NCBI GenBank assembly: GCA_963715045.1
Contig: CAVQRC010000020.1
Span: 1 to 64,000 of the forward strand
Source: CAVQRC01 sp963715045
Lineage (GTDB): Bacteria > Planctomycetota > Planctomycetia > Pirellulales > Lacipirellulaceae
Direction: 5' to 3'
Length of the DNA stretch: 64,000 nt
This document shows positions 18,446 through 27,717 of this stretch, one piece after another; position 1 is the first letter of the stretch, and each line of letters opens with the position of its first letter. The position numbers and the translations under genes were made by a program. The notes beneath the pieces were generated by a model, which ran no database searches, was not told the origin of the DNA, and saw only the letters and a list, made by a program, of their open reading frames with translations.

Positions 18446-21400
18446 ATGCGCATCAGTTCTCAAGCCATTGATCATCCCCGCTTCGTCATCGTGATGGCGT
18501 TTTTAGTCGTGGCGATGGCGTTGTTCTGCGGATTCTTCACGCCCGTGCAGCGGACTCCGGCGATTTCTAAAGCCGTCGTCCTGGTCGCCATCCCGTACCC
18601 CGACTCCTTGCCCGAAGGCTCCGAAAGCGAAATCTCCAAAAAGGTCGAAGAGGCACTCGGCGGCCTGCAGAGCGTCGACTTCATCGCGTCGACAAGTCTT
18701 CGCGGATCATCCGTGACGCAGGTCATTTTTCTGGACGGCGTAGACCCCGATACGGCTCGCCGCGAGGTCAAGGATCTCGTCGATCGGATTCGCAACGAGC
18801 TACCGGTGGGCCGTGAAGTACAGCCGATCGTTACCGATATCGACTTCGAGAGCGCCCCGATCATGCTCGTGACGCTTACCGGACCAGACGAGTTCGACGA
18901 ACGCGCGCTCAAGAGGATTGCCGAAGAGGTTCAGGAAAAGCTCGACACGGTTGATGGCGTGGCCAACACGCAGTTATTCGGCGGGAGAGAGCGGGAAGTT
19001 CACGTCAACATTAATCCGTACCGACTGACGCAATATGGACTGACGTTCGCCGCGGTTCGCGACGCGGTGGCCCAGTTCCATGCCAAAGTTCCCGCTGGAA
19101 GCCTCAATACGGGCAATTTCGACCGGCAAGTCCGCAACGACGCTCGACTTCGCGGCGTCGAAGATATTCGCGACGCCATCGTCAAGAGCGAAGCGGGACG
19201 CGTGATTCGCGTCTCGGACGTGGCCGACGTCGTCGATACGAATCGCCGCCCGTTGAGCATTGCTCAACTCGATGGGCGCATCGGGGCGACGATCATCGTC
19301 AATAAAGAGGCCGACATCAACACGCTCGGCGCGGCCAATGCCGTTCGTGAGACGGTGAAGAGCCTCGAGAGCCAGTACCCGGATATTCGCTTCTCGATTA
19401 CGCGGGATACGTCAGAGGAAATCTGGCTGATGTTTCGCGTGCTGGGATCCAGCGCGTTGTTCGGCGCGATGCTGGTGCTGGTGATCCTGGCCTGGACGAT
19501 GGGCTTGCGGATGAGTCTGCTCGTGTTGATCGCGATCCCGTTCAGTTCGGCCGTCGCGTTGATCTTTCTGTACGCGGCCGGGATTCCAGTTTCGAACATG
19601 GTGGTGTTCAGTTTCATTCTCGTGCTGGGAATGGTCGTCGACGGGGCGATCATCGTGGCGGAGAACATTCATCGCCACATCGAGATGGGAAAAGACCCGG
19701 TCGAGGCTGCCAAAATCGGAATTGAAGAAGTCGCCACACCTGTGATCGCGGCGGATCTGACCACCGTGGCGGCCTATCTGCCCATGTTGCTTGTGCCGGG
19801 CATCATGGGTGATTTCATGAGCGTGATGCCGAAGGTGGTCAGTGTGGCCCTGCTGGGTTCTGTACTCGTCGATCACTTTCTGATCCCGACCCTGGCCGCT
19901 TTGATGTTCCGCCGCCAGAAAGTGGCCGCCCGCTACGCGGCAGCAGGCAGCATGTCGGCCGGCGGAGGCGAGTTGACGCTGCCGCCGCAACCAGATGTCG
20001 TGAGCGAGCCGAACAGCGGCCAACCATCGATGCCGTTGCCTCGGGGCTTCACGACACGGCAGTACGCGCGTGTGTTGAAGTTCGCACTCAAGCACCGGCT
20101 GTTCGTGTTCTGCTGGCTGGGGATCGCGAGCTACGGAGCCGTGATGCTGTTTTTCAAGCTCGGGTTCACGTTCTTCCCGCCGAGCGACCGGGGTCAGTTC
20201 ACGATCAAGTACGAGCTTCCGTTGGGATACAGCATCGAGGAGACGCTGGCTGCGGCAAGGGTCCTTACCGAGCCGCTGGAGGACTACCGCGAGCAGGGCA
20301 TTCTCGTGAGCTATGTGACGGCGGCAGGCTCCGCTTCGGCCCTGGCGTCACGGCTCGAGAACGATCCCGCCACGGGCCCGGAATTCGCGGAGATCATGGT
20401 GCAGTTACTCTCACCGCTCGACCGCGACATCCACGAAGATACGGTGATCGACGACTTGCGGCAGCGGATTCACCCCCTGCCAGGCATGAAGGTCTCGATC
20501 GAAGAGGTCGAAGAAGGCCCCCCCGGCGGCTTCGATGTGGCCGTTCGGCTGACCGGTGACGATCTGAATCAGCTCGGCGACATCGCGAAACGGATCGCGG
20601 ATCGTTTGGCCAAGGTGCGCGGCACCGTTGACGCGGCCACGGACTTTCGCGACAGCAGTCCGGAACTGGCGATCAAACCGAAGACGGAAGTGTTGGGGCA
20701 GTTTGATATGAATAACATGCAGATTGCTCGGGCCGCACAGACAGCGATCGCCGGCGACACATCGGTTGAGATCACCCTCGACGACGAAGACGTAACCGTT
20801 CGTGTGCAGGTCGCCCCCGAGTATCAGCGGTATGTCGAGGACCTCAAGCGGGTGATGATCACCAGTCCGACCGGACGGCGGGCGACGCTGGGCCAGCTGG
20901 CCGACTTTCGCCGCGAAGTCGGACTCTACAGCATTAACCGCTACGAAGGAAATCGGGCCGTCGTGGCCCGCTGCAACGTCAACCCGCCCGTCCAGCCTGC
21001 CGATGTTTTTCGAGTGCTCGCCACCGAAGTACTTCCCGAACTGGGCTTCCAGCCCGCCGAGACGGCCGAAAAGACGATGGAGGGCTTTGCCAAGTCGTTT
21101 CTCGGAGCCGCCACGACCGATGCGGAAGGCCTGACTGCCGAATTCACCGGCGAGAACGATGAACGCGATAAGAATTTCGCCTACCTGACCAACAGCATGC
21201 TGATTGGCGTCGTGCTGATCTTCGCGATCCTCGTGTTGCAGTTCAACAGCTTTCGGCAAAGTGCACTCGTGATGCTGGCCGTCCCGCTGAGTTTTATCGG
21301 GGTCGTGGTCGGAATGTGGGCCTGCGGATTTCCGTTCAGCCTGGCGTCGTTCATCGGCCTGGTGAGCCTGACCGGGATCGTGGTCAATGACGCGATCGTG

Positions 21401-21697
21401 CTCGTCGATTTTACCAATCAAGCGCGTCGGCGGGGGGTGCCGGTTCGAGAAGCCATTTTCGAAGCGGGCGTGAATCGCCTGCGTCCGGTGCTGCTGACCA
21501 CCATCACCACGATCGGCGGCCTGCTGCCACTGCTGCTGAACATTTCCGGAGGAGCCGAGTTCTGGCAACCGTTGACCGGAGCGATCGTCTTCGGCCTGGG
21601 ATTCGCAACGGTGCTGACGCTCATCGTCTTGCCCGTCAGCTACAGCGCGGTGTATTCGTTCAGGAGTCAGGCGTCAGGGGGCAGTCGGCAGGGGTAG
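18446..21697 (+). CDS. Efflux RND transporter permease subunit
   Basis: A 1083-residue AcrB/HAE1-like inner-membrane pump. TM1 lies at about residues 11-30; two large periplasmic loops and two sets of helices follow (about 330-500 and 900-1070). The proton-relay helix 4 reads VLGMVVDGAIIVAEN, and the repeat counterpart in the second half is GLVSLTGIVVNDAIVLVDF. The loop between the halves (about residues 485-535) is cytoplasmic and low-complexity. The gene follows the adaptor by 51 bases and should be co-transcribed. Substrate not predictable. Confidence 0.95.
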   Translation: MRISSQAIDHPRFVIVMAFLVVAMALFCGFFTPVQRTPAISKAVVLVAIPYPDSLPEGSESEISKKVEEALGGLQSVDFIASTSLRGSSVTQVIFLDGVDPDTARREVKDLVDRIRNELPVGREVQPIVTDIDFESAPIMLVTLTGPDEFDERALKRIAEEVQEKLDTVDGVANTQLFGGREREVHVNINPYRLTQYGLTFAAVRDAVAQFHAKVPAGSLNTGNFDRQVRNDARLRGVEDIRDAIVKSEAGRVIRVSDVADVVDTNRRPLSIAQLDGRIGATIIVNKEADINTLGAANAVRETVKSLESQYPDIRFSITRDTSEEIWLMFRVLGSSALFGAMLVLVILAWTMGLRMSLLVLIAIPFSSAVALIFLYAAGIPVSNMVVFSFILVLGMVVDGAIIVAENIHRHIEMGKDPVEAAKIGIEEVATPVIAADLTTVAAYLPMLLVPGIMGDFMSVMPKVVSVALLGSVLVDHFLIPTLAALMFRRQKVAARYAAAGSMSAGGGELTLPPQPDVVSEPNSGQPSMPLPRGFTTRQYARVLKFALKHRLFVFCWLGIASYGAVMLFFKLGFTFFPPSDRGQFTIKYELPLGYSIEETLAAARVLTEPLEDYREQGILVSYVTAAGSASALASRLENDPATGPEFAEIMVQLLSPLDRDIHEDTVIDDLRQRIHPLPGMKVSIEEVEEGPPGGFDVAVRLTGDDLNQLGDIAKRIADRLAKVRGTVDAATDFRDSSPELAIKPKTEVLGQFDMNNMQIARAAQTAIAGDTSVEITLDDEDVTVRVQVAPEYQRYVEDLKRVMITSPTGRRATLGQLADFRREVGLYSINRYEGNRAVVARCNVNPPVQPADVFRVLATEVLPELGFQPAETAEKTMEGFAKSFLGAATTDAEGLTAEFTGENDERDKNFAYLTNSMLIGVVLIFAILVLQFNSFRQSALVMLAVPLSFIGVVVGMWACGFPFSLASFIGLVSLTGIVVNDAIVLVDFTNQARRRGVPVREAIFEAGVNRLRPVLLTTITTIGGLLPLLLNISGGAEFWQPLTGAIVFGLGFATVLTLIVLPVSYSAVYSFRSQASGGSRQG

Positions 21698-21722
21698 CGG
21701 CAGAGACGCTGAGTCGCTCGGT

Positions 21723-22199
21723 CTAATCGTATTCGATTTCGAGAATCTCGAAGCGATTCTTGCCGGCGGGAACTTCGATCTCCGCGACGTCTCCGATCTT
21801 GCGACCGACGAGCCCCTGACCAAGGGGGCTGGTGATGTTGATTTTGTTCTCGTCGTAGTCTTCCTCGCCGGCACCGACGAGCGTGAATTCCTCGGTGTCG
21901 CCAAAGTCGAGGTCTTTGACGGTTACTTTGGCGCCGAAGGCAACTTCGTCCTTGGGGATCCGCGAGGTATCGACAATCGAGGCCCGGGCGAGCCGATCGC
22001 GGTATTCATTAATGCGTGCCTGGAGCATTCCCTGCGATTCCCGGGCACCGTGATACTCGGCGTTCTCTTTGAGATCGCCTTCCTCGCGGGCTTCGGCAAT
22101 CCGGATTTCGATCGCCGGCATCTGGTTGTGTTCCATGTCGTCCAACTCGGCTTTGAGCTTGTCATAACCGGTGCGGGTCATCGGGATGAACTCAGGCAT
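21723..22199 (-). CDS. greA: Transcription elongation factor GreA
   Basis: Binds the RNA polymerase secondary channel and stimulates transcript cleavage in backtracked complexes. It is 158 residues, the family's standard length. The N-terminal coiled coil carries the acidic tip (REEGDLKENAEYHGAR), and the C-terminal FKBP-like domain includes GAGEEDYDENKINITSPLGQ and GRKIGDVAEIEVPAG. ATG at 22199. It is convergent with the RND operon, with only 25 bases between stops, and no clear terminator is seen between them. Confidence 0.97.
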   Translation of the reverse strand: MPEFIPMTRTGYDKLKAELDDMEHNQMPAIEIRIAEAREEGDLKENAEYHGARESQGMLQARINEYRDRLARASIVDTSRIPKDEVAFGAKVTVKDLDFGDTEEFTLVGAGEEDYDENKINITSPLGQGLVGRKIGDVAEIEVPAGKNRFEILEIEYD

Positions 22200-22269
22200 C
22201 GTGCAACCTCACTTGCCGCTTCGCTGGCGGCGGCTCGTCTGGAAACCAACCTGGGGGTCAGGCGGGGAC

Positions 22270-22302
22270 AAAAAAAACACGGCCATCGAAGAAGGATGGC
22301 CG
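22270..22302 (-). terminator. Rho-independent terminator, minus strand
   Basis: On the minus strand the stem CGGCCATC pairs with GATGGCCG around a seven-base loop and is followed by TG and eight T residues (A run at 22270-22277 on the plus strand). It would end a leftward transcript coming from the relic region. The only intact gene upstream of it on that strand is htrA, about 450 bases away. Confidence 0.7.
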
Positions 22303-22399
22303 CTTGTCGGCTTCATTCTGAAGGAATTGGTAAATCGGGTAAAGCACAAATTGCGGAAGTGGGACTGTTTGTAGAGGTGTATTTTTCGCCGCTGATGCA

Positions 22400-22520
22400 C
22401 TGAGCTGTCGAACACGCCGCAGGCCGCGCGGGCGGCCTCGTAGGCGAGTCGCGCGTGTTGCGGTTGGTCGAGCGGAGCGTTCCACATGGCTGCCAGGCCA
22501 TCGCCTTAGAAGTCGATGAT
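22400..22520 (-). pseudogene. Class III adenylate/guanylate cyclase relic
   Basis: Minus-strand translation reads IIDF, a TAA stop, then GDGLAAMWNAPLDQPQHARL and EAARA. This is the metal-binding core of class III nucleotidyl cyclases (family pattern DFxGDGxxAMWNAPxDQPxHA), with a stop codon where a Tyr or Val is usual. Nothing recognisable continues on either side, so only about 40 codons remain. Inference by motif recall; no search was run. Confidence 0.55.
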
Positions 22521-22748
22521 CCTGGATCTGCAGCTCGAAATCGTCAAGCCAGAAGTCGCCCCAACCCTGGCACAGAATCGCGATGGCGACCTGTTATTCT
22601 TTGTGCAGCAGCCACTGGTGCGTGACCGAGATCAGCGCCCCGCGATCGATGAACTCCAATTGCAGCGCGGGGTTTCCGGAGAGCAGATTACGATCGGCCA
22701 ACACGGATGAACAAGGCGGGCGAGTAAGAAGCGGTTGGGCGAGACACG

Positions 22749-24003
22749 TCAGAAGTCGTCACGCTCTCCGACGATGACGGTGCTCTTGATCGTGGTTCCT
22801 CGGCGGGCGACTTCGATTTCCGCCTTGGAGCCGGTTCGCGTGGCAGCGACCAGGCGGCTCAAGGAAGTCGGATCGGCGATCGATTCTCCGTTCCAGGAGA
22901 GAATCACATCCCCACTCCGCAGCCCGGCCATTTCGGCGGGGGAGTTGGCAATGATCTGGGTCACGGCGACGCCCTGATCCGACTGCAGTCCGAGGAGTTC
23001 AGCGTCCTGTCGTCCGAGGGGCGCCAGAGCGACTCCGAGCCAGCCGCGGATCACGCGACCTGTGCTGCGAAGCCGTGCATAGACGTCGCGGGCCGTATTG
23101 CTGGGGATCGCGAAGCTGATGCCCTGAAACGACGGGCCGACGATCGCCGTGTTGATCCCGACGACCTGACCCTCCAGGTTGACGAGCGGACCGCCGCTGT
23201 TGCCCGGATTCACGGCCGCGTCGGTCTGGAGGAAGTCGTTGTACAACGTCCGCGCGACTCCGCGTCGATCGCGGGCGCTCAAGATCCCGAACGTAATGCT
23301 GCGCTGCAATCCGAACGGGCTGCCGACCGCCCACACCATATCGCCCACTTCGAGCGTGCTGCTGTCACCCCAGCTCGCTGGGATCAACGCGTCGGCCTCG
23401 ATTTTCAGTACGGCGATGTCCGTCATGCGGATCCGTGCCGACAACCTGGGCCGGGTAGTTCCGACCGTCGGCCAACTGGACGTCAATTTCATCGGCCCCT
23501 TCCACGACATGATTGTTCGTGACGATGTACCCGTCTTCAGCGACGATCACGCCCGAACCCTGACCCTGCGGATGCGACCGCGGCTCGGGATGTCCGAAAA
23601 GCAGGTTTCTTTCGTCTGCCGCTTCGCGAACGGGAGTGCGGTTGCCGCTGCGAATGTGCACCACGCTGGGGCCCACATCCAGAGCAACGAGCCGAAACGC
23701 CTCGGAGAGTGTGTCGAGCTGAGGCTTCAGTTCGCCGAGCCGCTCACTGGCAGCCTGGGCCAAGGCCTTCTGGGTGTTGTAGGTGTACGCGTAACGGATC
23801 TCTCCCACGAGCGTGGGCAAGAGAAACAGCGTGGCCACGGTGAGAACCAGCCACCACAGGCGGATCGAACGTCCCATTCCGTGTGTGGGAATTCGTGGCG
23901 GCGGTTCTCCGGCAGGGGCGTGTTCGAGCGTGAGTCGCGGTTGCATCGGCATCGACGAACCGGTGACATGAGGACTGGGAATCGAAGACCGTAGTTCGTC
24001 CAT
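22749..24003 (-). CDS. Membrane-anchored HtrA/DegQ-like serine protease (one frameshift)
   Basis: Periplasmic quality-control protease family. Order: a basic cytoplasmic N-terminus, one transmembrane anchor (LWWLVLTVATLFLLPTLVG), the trypsin-like domain with His in VTNNHVVEG, Asp in MTDIAVLKIE and Ser in GNSGGPL, then one PDZ domain (GVAVTQIIANSPAEMAGL). The frame is broken once near 23425: the upstream frame runs VVGTDP then out of register, the downstream frame resumes MTDIAVLK; removing one C restores it. The start is uncertain (24003 chosen; frame open to 24090). All catalytic residues are present, so a sequencing error is plausible. Confidence 0.85.
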
Positions 24004-24295
24004 CACCACAATCACAAGCGAGGAGGAATCGTCAAACAACCGGAAATCGGCAACCCGTTCCGCAACGCGGTCAGGCTGAGGGCTCCTCATTATAGGCGCC
24101 TGGCGACAAAACCGAACGAGGTTCGTCCGGTAACGATCAGGCGGGCAACCGTCATAATCTGCACGACGTGAGCGGCCCAGGCAGTGATTGCCAGTCCCGG
24201 AATGCCAGACAACGCGGGTTTATGTCCTAGATTTGGGGAGTTGGTCACCTTTGCACCGCAGTCCGCTGCTTTCGCCCGTTCGGATAGTCAATTCG

Positions 24296-25468
24296 ATGAA
24301 CCTGCCTGAATTTACCGATGCGTCTCTCGCGGATCCGTCCTCGGCCACCGAAACCGGGTTGGGTGCAACCGCGGCCACAACCGTCACGCGAGCCGACACC
24401 GTTGTGGGGGACAGCAACACCCACGGGTGCCCCAAGTGTGGTGCCCCGCAACCCGCCGATTCTCAGGTCGCCATTTGCCGTGCTTGTGGCTGGTACGAAG
24501 GCCTGGGCACGTATGTCGAGATGGACTCCTGGGAAGTGGAGCAGGCGGCCGGAGGTGAGGCCACGCAAGCAGAGCCCATCAATCACATGGATGTGTGGCT
24601 GAATCTGCTTCCAAAATGGGCCTGGGTGCTGATTGGGATTCAATTCACGATTCTGCTGGAGAGCCTCGCCGCACGGTTGTTGTTTGGGGAAGAGATTCGG
24701 ATGGTGTGGTCGGTGACCCAGCTGGCGTGCGGATTTCTCGTATTCACGGTGTGTCACATCGTGACTTACATGAAAGCCATCTTTCAGGATTCGGCATACG
24801 GGCTGCTCGATGTCCTGATCAAGCCCGTGAAAATCTGGCAGCCCACGTGGCGTGCCCTGCCCGGGACGCTTCCGCTGATTGGCGGCGGCACGGGTGGGCT
24901 GATGGCGGCCGCCTGTTCCCTGCTGGTGATCGGGGCGTTGCCCTATGATCGGCTCTGGGATTGGGGGATCGAGGCGCCGCCTAAGACGAGTCTGATGCAG
25001 GCCATTGCGAATCAGGGTCTTCCGGGTGGCGGCGAAGAGAAGGATCTCGACGAGTCGGTCAAGGAGTTCGCCGCGACTGCAGCCGTGAAGCCGGGCGGCC
25101 CCGATGCGTTCCAGAAGACGAACAAGAAACCGGTTGCCAGGGAATACGTGGATTGCGTGATCATTGGATTCACGACGCTCAAGAGCGAACCGGAGTACAT
25201 CAATTCGATCATTGTCGCCCACGACGTGGAGGGACGACTTGTCCTCGGAGGACGGATCCGTCCCTGGTTTGACAGGGAATACTCCGCCAAGTTCATCAAA
25301 AAACTCGAGCAAATCGAGCGGAGATACCCCTTCGTAGACAACAGCTACGAAGCCCGCTGGGTGGAACCCGAGATCATCTGTCGCATCACCTGCAAGCGGA
25401 TCAACAACAAGGGACGTCTCGTGGAAGCCAAGTTCGAGGAACTGCGAACGAAACTCAAGTTCGATTGA
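24296..25468 (+). CDS. Zinc-ribbon membrane protein, hypothetical
   Basis: A 390-residue protein from ATG 24296. The N-terminus holds a zinc-ribbon pair, CPKCGAPQ and CRACGWYEG (about residues 45-68). Three hydrophobic helices follow at about 105-130, 140-165 and 195-225. The C-terminal 150 residues are soluble, with the block YINSIIVAHDVEGRLVLGG and a basic end. I do not recognise the family; the layout (zinc ribbon, helices, soluble tail) is common among planctomycete unknowns. No operon partner: the htrA gene is divergent and aat follows after 83 bases. Confidence 0.72.
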   Translation: MNLPEFTDASLADPSSATETGLGATAATTVTRADTVVGDSNTHGCPKCGAPQPADSQVAICRACGWYEGLGTYVEMDSWEVEQAAGGEATQAEPINHMDVWLNLLPKWAWVLIGIQFTILLESLAARLLFGEEIRMVWSVTQLACGFLVFTVCHIVTYMKAIFQDSAYGLLDVLIKPVKIWQPTWRALPGTLPLIGGGTGGLMAAACSLLVIGALPYDRLWDWGIEAPPKTSLMQAIANQGLPGGGEEKDLDESVKEFAATAAVKPGGPDAFQKTNKKPVAREYVDCVIIGFTTLKSEPEYINSIIVAHDVEGRLVLGGRIRPWFDREYSAKFIKKLEQIERRYPFVDNSYEARWVEPEIICRITCKRINNKGRLVEAKFEELRTKLKFD

Positions 25469-25551
25469 CCGACTTTGCCGAAGCGATATGATCGATACGC
25501 CACCGGGCCCATTCCCGAGGAATGCCGCAGCGCGATCCGTCATTTCGAACG

Positions 25552-26211
25552 ATGTCCGAGCTCGTCACTTCTAGATTTTTTCCGCCGGCGGAATCCGCCA
25601 ACCAGGATGGATTGATCTGCGTCGGGGGCGAGCTCTCTCCGGAGTGGCTGCTCGACGCCTACCGCCACGGAATCTTTCCCTGGCCTTTGTTCGATGACGT
25701 GCCGATGGCCTGGTGGTCGCTGGACCCCCGTGCCATCTTCGAGTTCGACCAGTTCTATATTTCTCGACGCCTGGCGCGGCGAATCCGCAGCGGGACATTT
25801 CACGTGACCCGGGATGCCGACTTCGCGGCTGTCATACGCGGCTGTTCGGCCGTTCCCGATCGGATCGGGGCGACGTGGTTGACCGAAGAAATGATCGATG
25901 CTTACTGCGAATTACATGAACTGGGCTATGCGCACAGCGTCGAGGCGTGGCGTGGCGATGAACTTGCGGGCGGCGTCTATGGGGTCGCGATCGGGGGGTT
26001 TTTTGCGGCCGAATCGATGTTCTACCGCGTCACCGATGCATCCAAAGTGGCCCTGGCCGCGCTGCTGGCCCATCTCGAGAAACGCGGCTTCAGGCTGGTC
26101 GACATTCAGCAGTTGACTGACCACACCGCGCGCCTTGGAGCGGTGGAGATTGCCCGCTCCGAATACCTGCGGCGACTGGGCGGGGCACTGCGGCGGCCGG
26201 TGGAGTTCTAG
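25552..26211 (+). CDS. aat: Leucyl/phenylalanyl-tRNA--protein transferase
   Basis: Adds Leu or Phe to proteins with N-terminal Arg or Lys, marking them for ClpAP in the N-degron pathway. The family blocks are FFPPAE, DGLICVGGELSPEWLLDAY, HGIFPWP, MAWWSLDPRAIF, THVTRD-type FHVTRDADF, and GFFAAESMFYR with LVDIQQLTDHTARLGA. 219 residues from ATG 25552; a second in-frame ATG at 25522 is possible. It lies between a membrane unknown and the convergent MurG-like gene. Confidence 0.94.
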   Translation: MSELVTSRFFPPAESANQDGLICVGGELSPEWLLDAYRHGIFPWPLFDDVPMAWWSLDPRAIFEFDQFYISRRLARRIRSGTFHVTRDADFAAVIRGCSAVPDRIGATWLTEEMIDAYCELHELGYAHSVEAWRGDELAGGVYGVAIGGFFAAESMFYRVTDASKVALAALLAHLEKRGFRLVDIQQLTDHTARLGAVEIARSEYLRRLGGALRRPVEF

Positions 26212-26314
26212 GACGCCTGTCAGAACCCGGTATCAGGCTTCCTGCGGCCAGGAATGCGGATGCTGACGACACGTTCTTCAACAGCTCGAGAACCTCCGCC
26301 AGGCGGCGGCGGCG

Positions 26315-27442
26315 TCAGGCGGCGGCCTCGTGCGGCGGAGCCAGTTCGGCGCCGGTGACTTCGGCAATGACCGCCGCGACGTGCTCCGCGGCGTTGGGCC
26401 GGGCCAGCTTTCTCATGGCGGCCGCCATCTCGGATCGAAGCGTCGCGTCGCCAATCAGCGCTTCGAGGTGGGCAGCAATTTCGACGTCGGTTCGCCCGCC
26501 CGCCCGCTCTTCATCCACGACACGAATGGCCCCTGCCTGCTGGTAAATGCGGGCGTTCGCGGATTGATGATCGTCCGGCGCGTCGACGAACGGGAGCACG
26601 ATGCCCGGCGTCCCGGATGCCGCGAGTTGGCCGAGCACGATTCCTCCGCCACGGCTGATTGCGATTTCCGAGCCGCGGAGAATCGCACCGGCATCGTCGA
26701 GCTGGCCCACAACGACCGCTTTGACTCCGTGCTGCTCATACTCGCGGCGGACTTGCTCGAGCTGCCCGTCACCTGTTTGATGAACGATGCTCCAATCGCG
26801 GAGCCGCTCCTTGACCCGCCCGATCGCGGCCGGCACCGATTCATTGAGTTGGCGGGCGGCGGCCCGGCCCCCGAGCACGACCAGCCGCCGCGGCTCTGCC
26901 GCGGCGATGCCGCCAGGCATCGTCGCGAAGCTGCTGGCGACGGGAACGCCCGTGACGCGGATATTGGTGCGCGATGGCCAGGCCGATTGAACCTCCTCGA
27001 AACTCGCACAGAGCATGTTGACGCTCCGCCCCAGCCAACGGGTTGTCAGGCACGGGATCGCGTTGGTTTCCAACAGCACCGACGGAATGCCGCGGGTAAT
27101 GGCCGCCCGCATGATCGTGGCCGCGGCATATCCCGCGTATCCGACCACACAGTTCACCTGTTGCTCCGCCAGAAGCCACCGCGAGGTGCAATAGCCGGCG
27201 ATGTTGTCGGTTACGAACCGCAACGCGTCGAGCGGCGTGCGGGGTAATGGGTACGACGGAATGCCGACGAAGTTGTAACCGGCCTGACGAACGAAGTGGC
27301 GATCGAACGAATGTCCGGGGCCCGCGAACGTAATCGTGGCCTGGGGCAGGAGACGTTCGACCTGCTCGGCGACGGCCAGGGCGGAGACGATCTGGCCGGC
27401 GTAACCGCCACCGGTAAACATGACGTGGGGGGAGAGAGTCAT
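26315..27442 (-). CDS. MurG-like glycosyltransferase with altered motifs
   Basis: By overall layout (375 residues, two Rossmann-like halves) this is a MurG relative, the enzyme that adds GlcNAc from UDP-GlcNAc to lipid I. The C-terminal half keeps DDHQSANARIYQQAGA. However, the N-terminal GGTGGH loop is GGYAGQ here, the GGSxGA loop is GGRAAA, and the invariant Glu of the AEL helix that contacts UDP-GlcNAc is Gln (VLGQLAASG). These changes argue against standard activity. The frame is intact, so the protein is probably made. It is the third of three Mur-like genes on this strand, 275 bases after the MurF-like gene; a strong hairpin lies in its leader. Confidence 0.75.
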   Translation of the reverse strand: MTLSPHVMFTGGGYAGQIVSALAVAEQVERLLPQATITFAGPGHSFDRHFVRQAGYNFVGIPSYPLPRTPLDALRFVTDNIAGYCTSRWLLAEQQVNCVVGYAGYAAATIMRAAITRGIPSVLLETNAIPCLTTRWLGRSVNMLCASFEEVQSAWPSRTNIRVTGVPVASSFATMPGGIAAAEPRRLVVLGGRAAARQLNESVPAAIGRVKERLRDWSIVHQTGDGQLEQVRREYEQHGVKAVVVGQLDDAGAILRGSEIAISRGGGIVLGQLAASGTPGIVLPFVDAPDDHQSANARIYQQAGAIRVVDEERAGGRTDVEIAAHLEALIGDATLRSEMAAAMRKLARPNAAEHVAAVIAEVTGAELAPPHEAAA

Positions 27443-27469
27443 GGGCGGCCTGTTCAGATCCGCTGAGCA

Positions 27470-27497
27470 GCCGGAGCGGCAAGACTGCCGCTCCGGC
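27470..27497 (-). promoter_or_regulatory. Strong hairpin in the leader of the MurG-like gene
   Basis: A perfect 12-bp stem (gccggagcggca with tgccgctccggc) and a 4-base loop, 28 bases upstream of the MurG-like start codon. No T run follows on either strand. A second small palindrome (gcttca-tcg-tgaagc) lies at 27510-27524. It may affect expression of the gene or be an attenuator-like structure; that is inference. Confidence 0.5.
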
Positions 27498-27717
27498 GCT
27501 CAGACGTAAGCTTCATCGTGAAGCACCTTTGGCGAGCGGTTGACCCAGTAACCGCCTGCTAAGGCATGTTGCTCCAACCCAGGGGAGGGCAGCACGAAGG
27601 ACCCCGCAATCTTTCGTGTCAACGATGAAGCCTTAGTGATAAGCACGTGGATGGTGATCAGAACGGGATGAGTGGTGGGCAAAGTCAGACGACGATGCGT
27701 GTGGTGGTTTGATTGGT

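Larger units (their letters stand above)
22200..22748. other. Intergenic stretch with gene relics
   Basis: About 550 bases without an intact gene. It contains a minus-strand terminator (22270-22302), a fragment of a class III cyclase gene (22400-22520), and a second minus-strand fragment at about 22525-22712. That second fragment reads as protein-like text (GALISVTHQWLLHKE, stop, then GWGDFWLDDFELQI) but I could not assign it to a family. Confidence 0.6.

Noticed and set aside
19620..19680. Loss of the second Asp of the RND proton relay (VDGA)
   Set aside because: VDGA is normal in several RND subfamilies, including metal-efflux types, so it is not an anomaly.
20411..21568. 385-codon minus-strand open frame
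   Set aside because: Antisense shadow of the RND pump gene.
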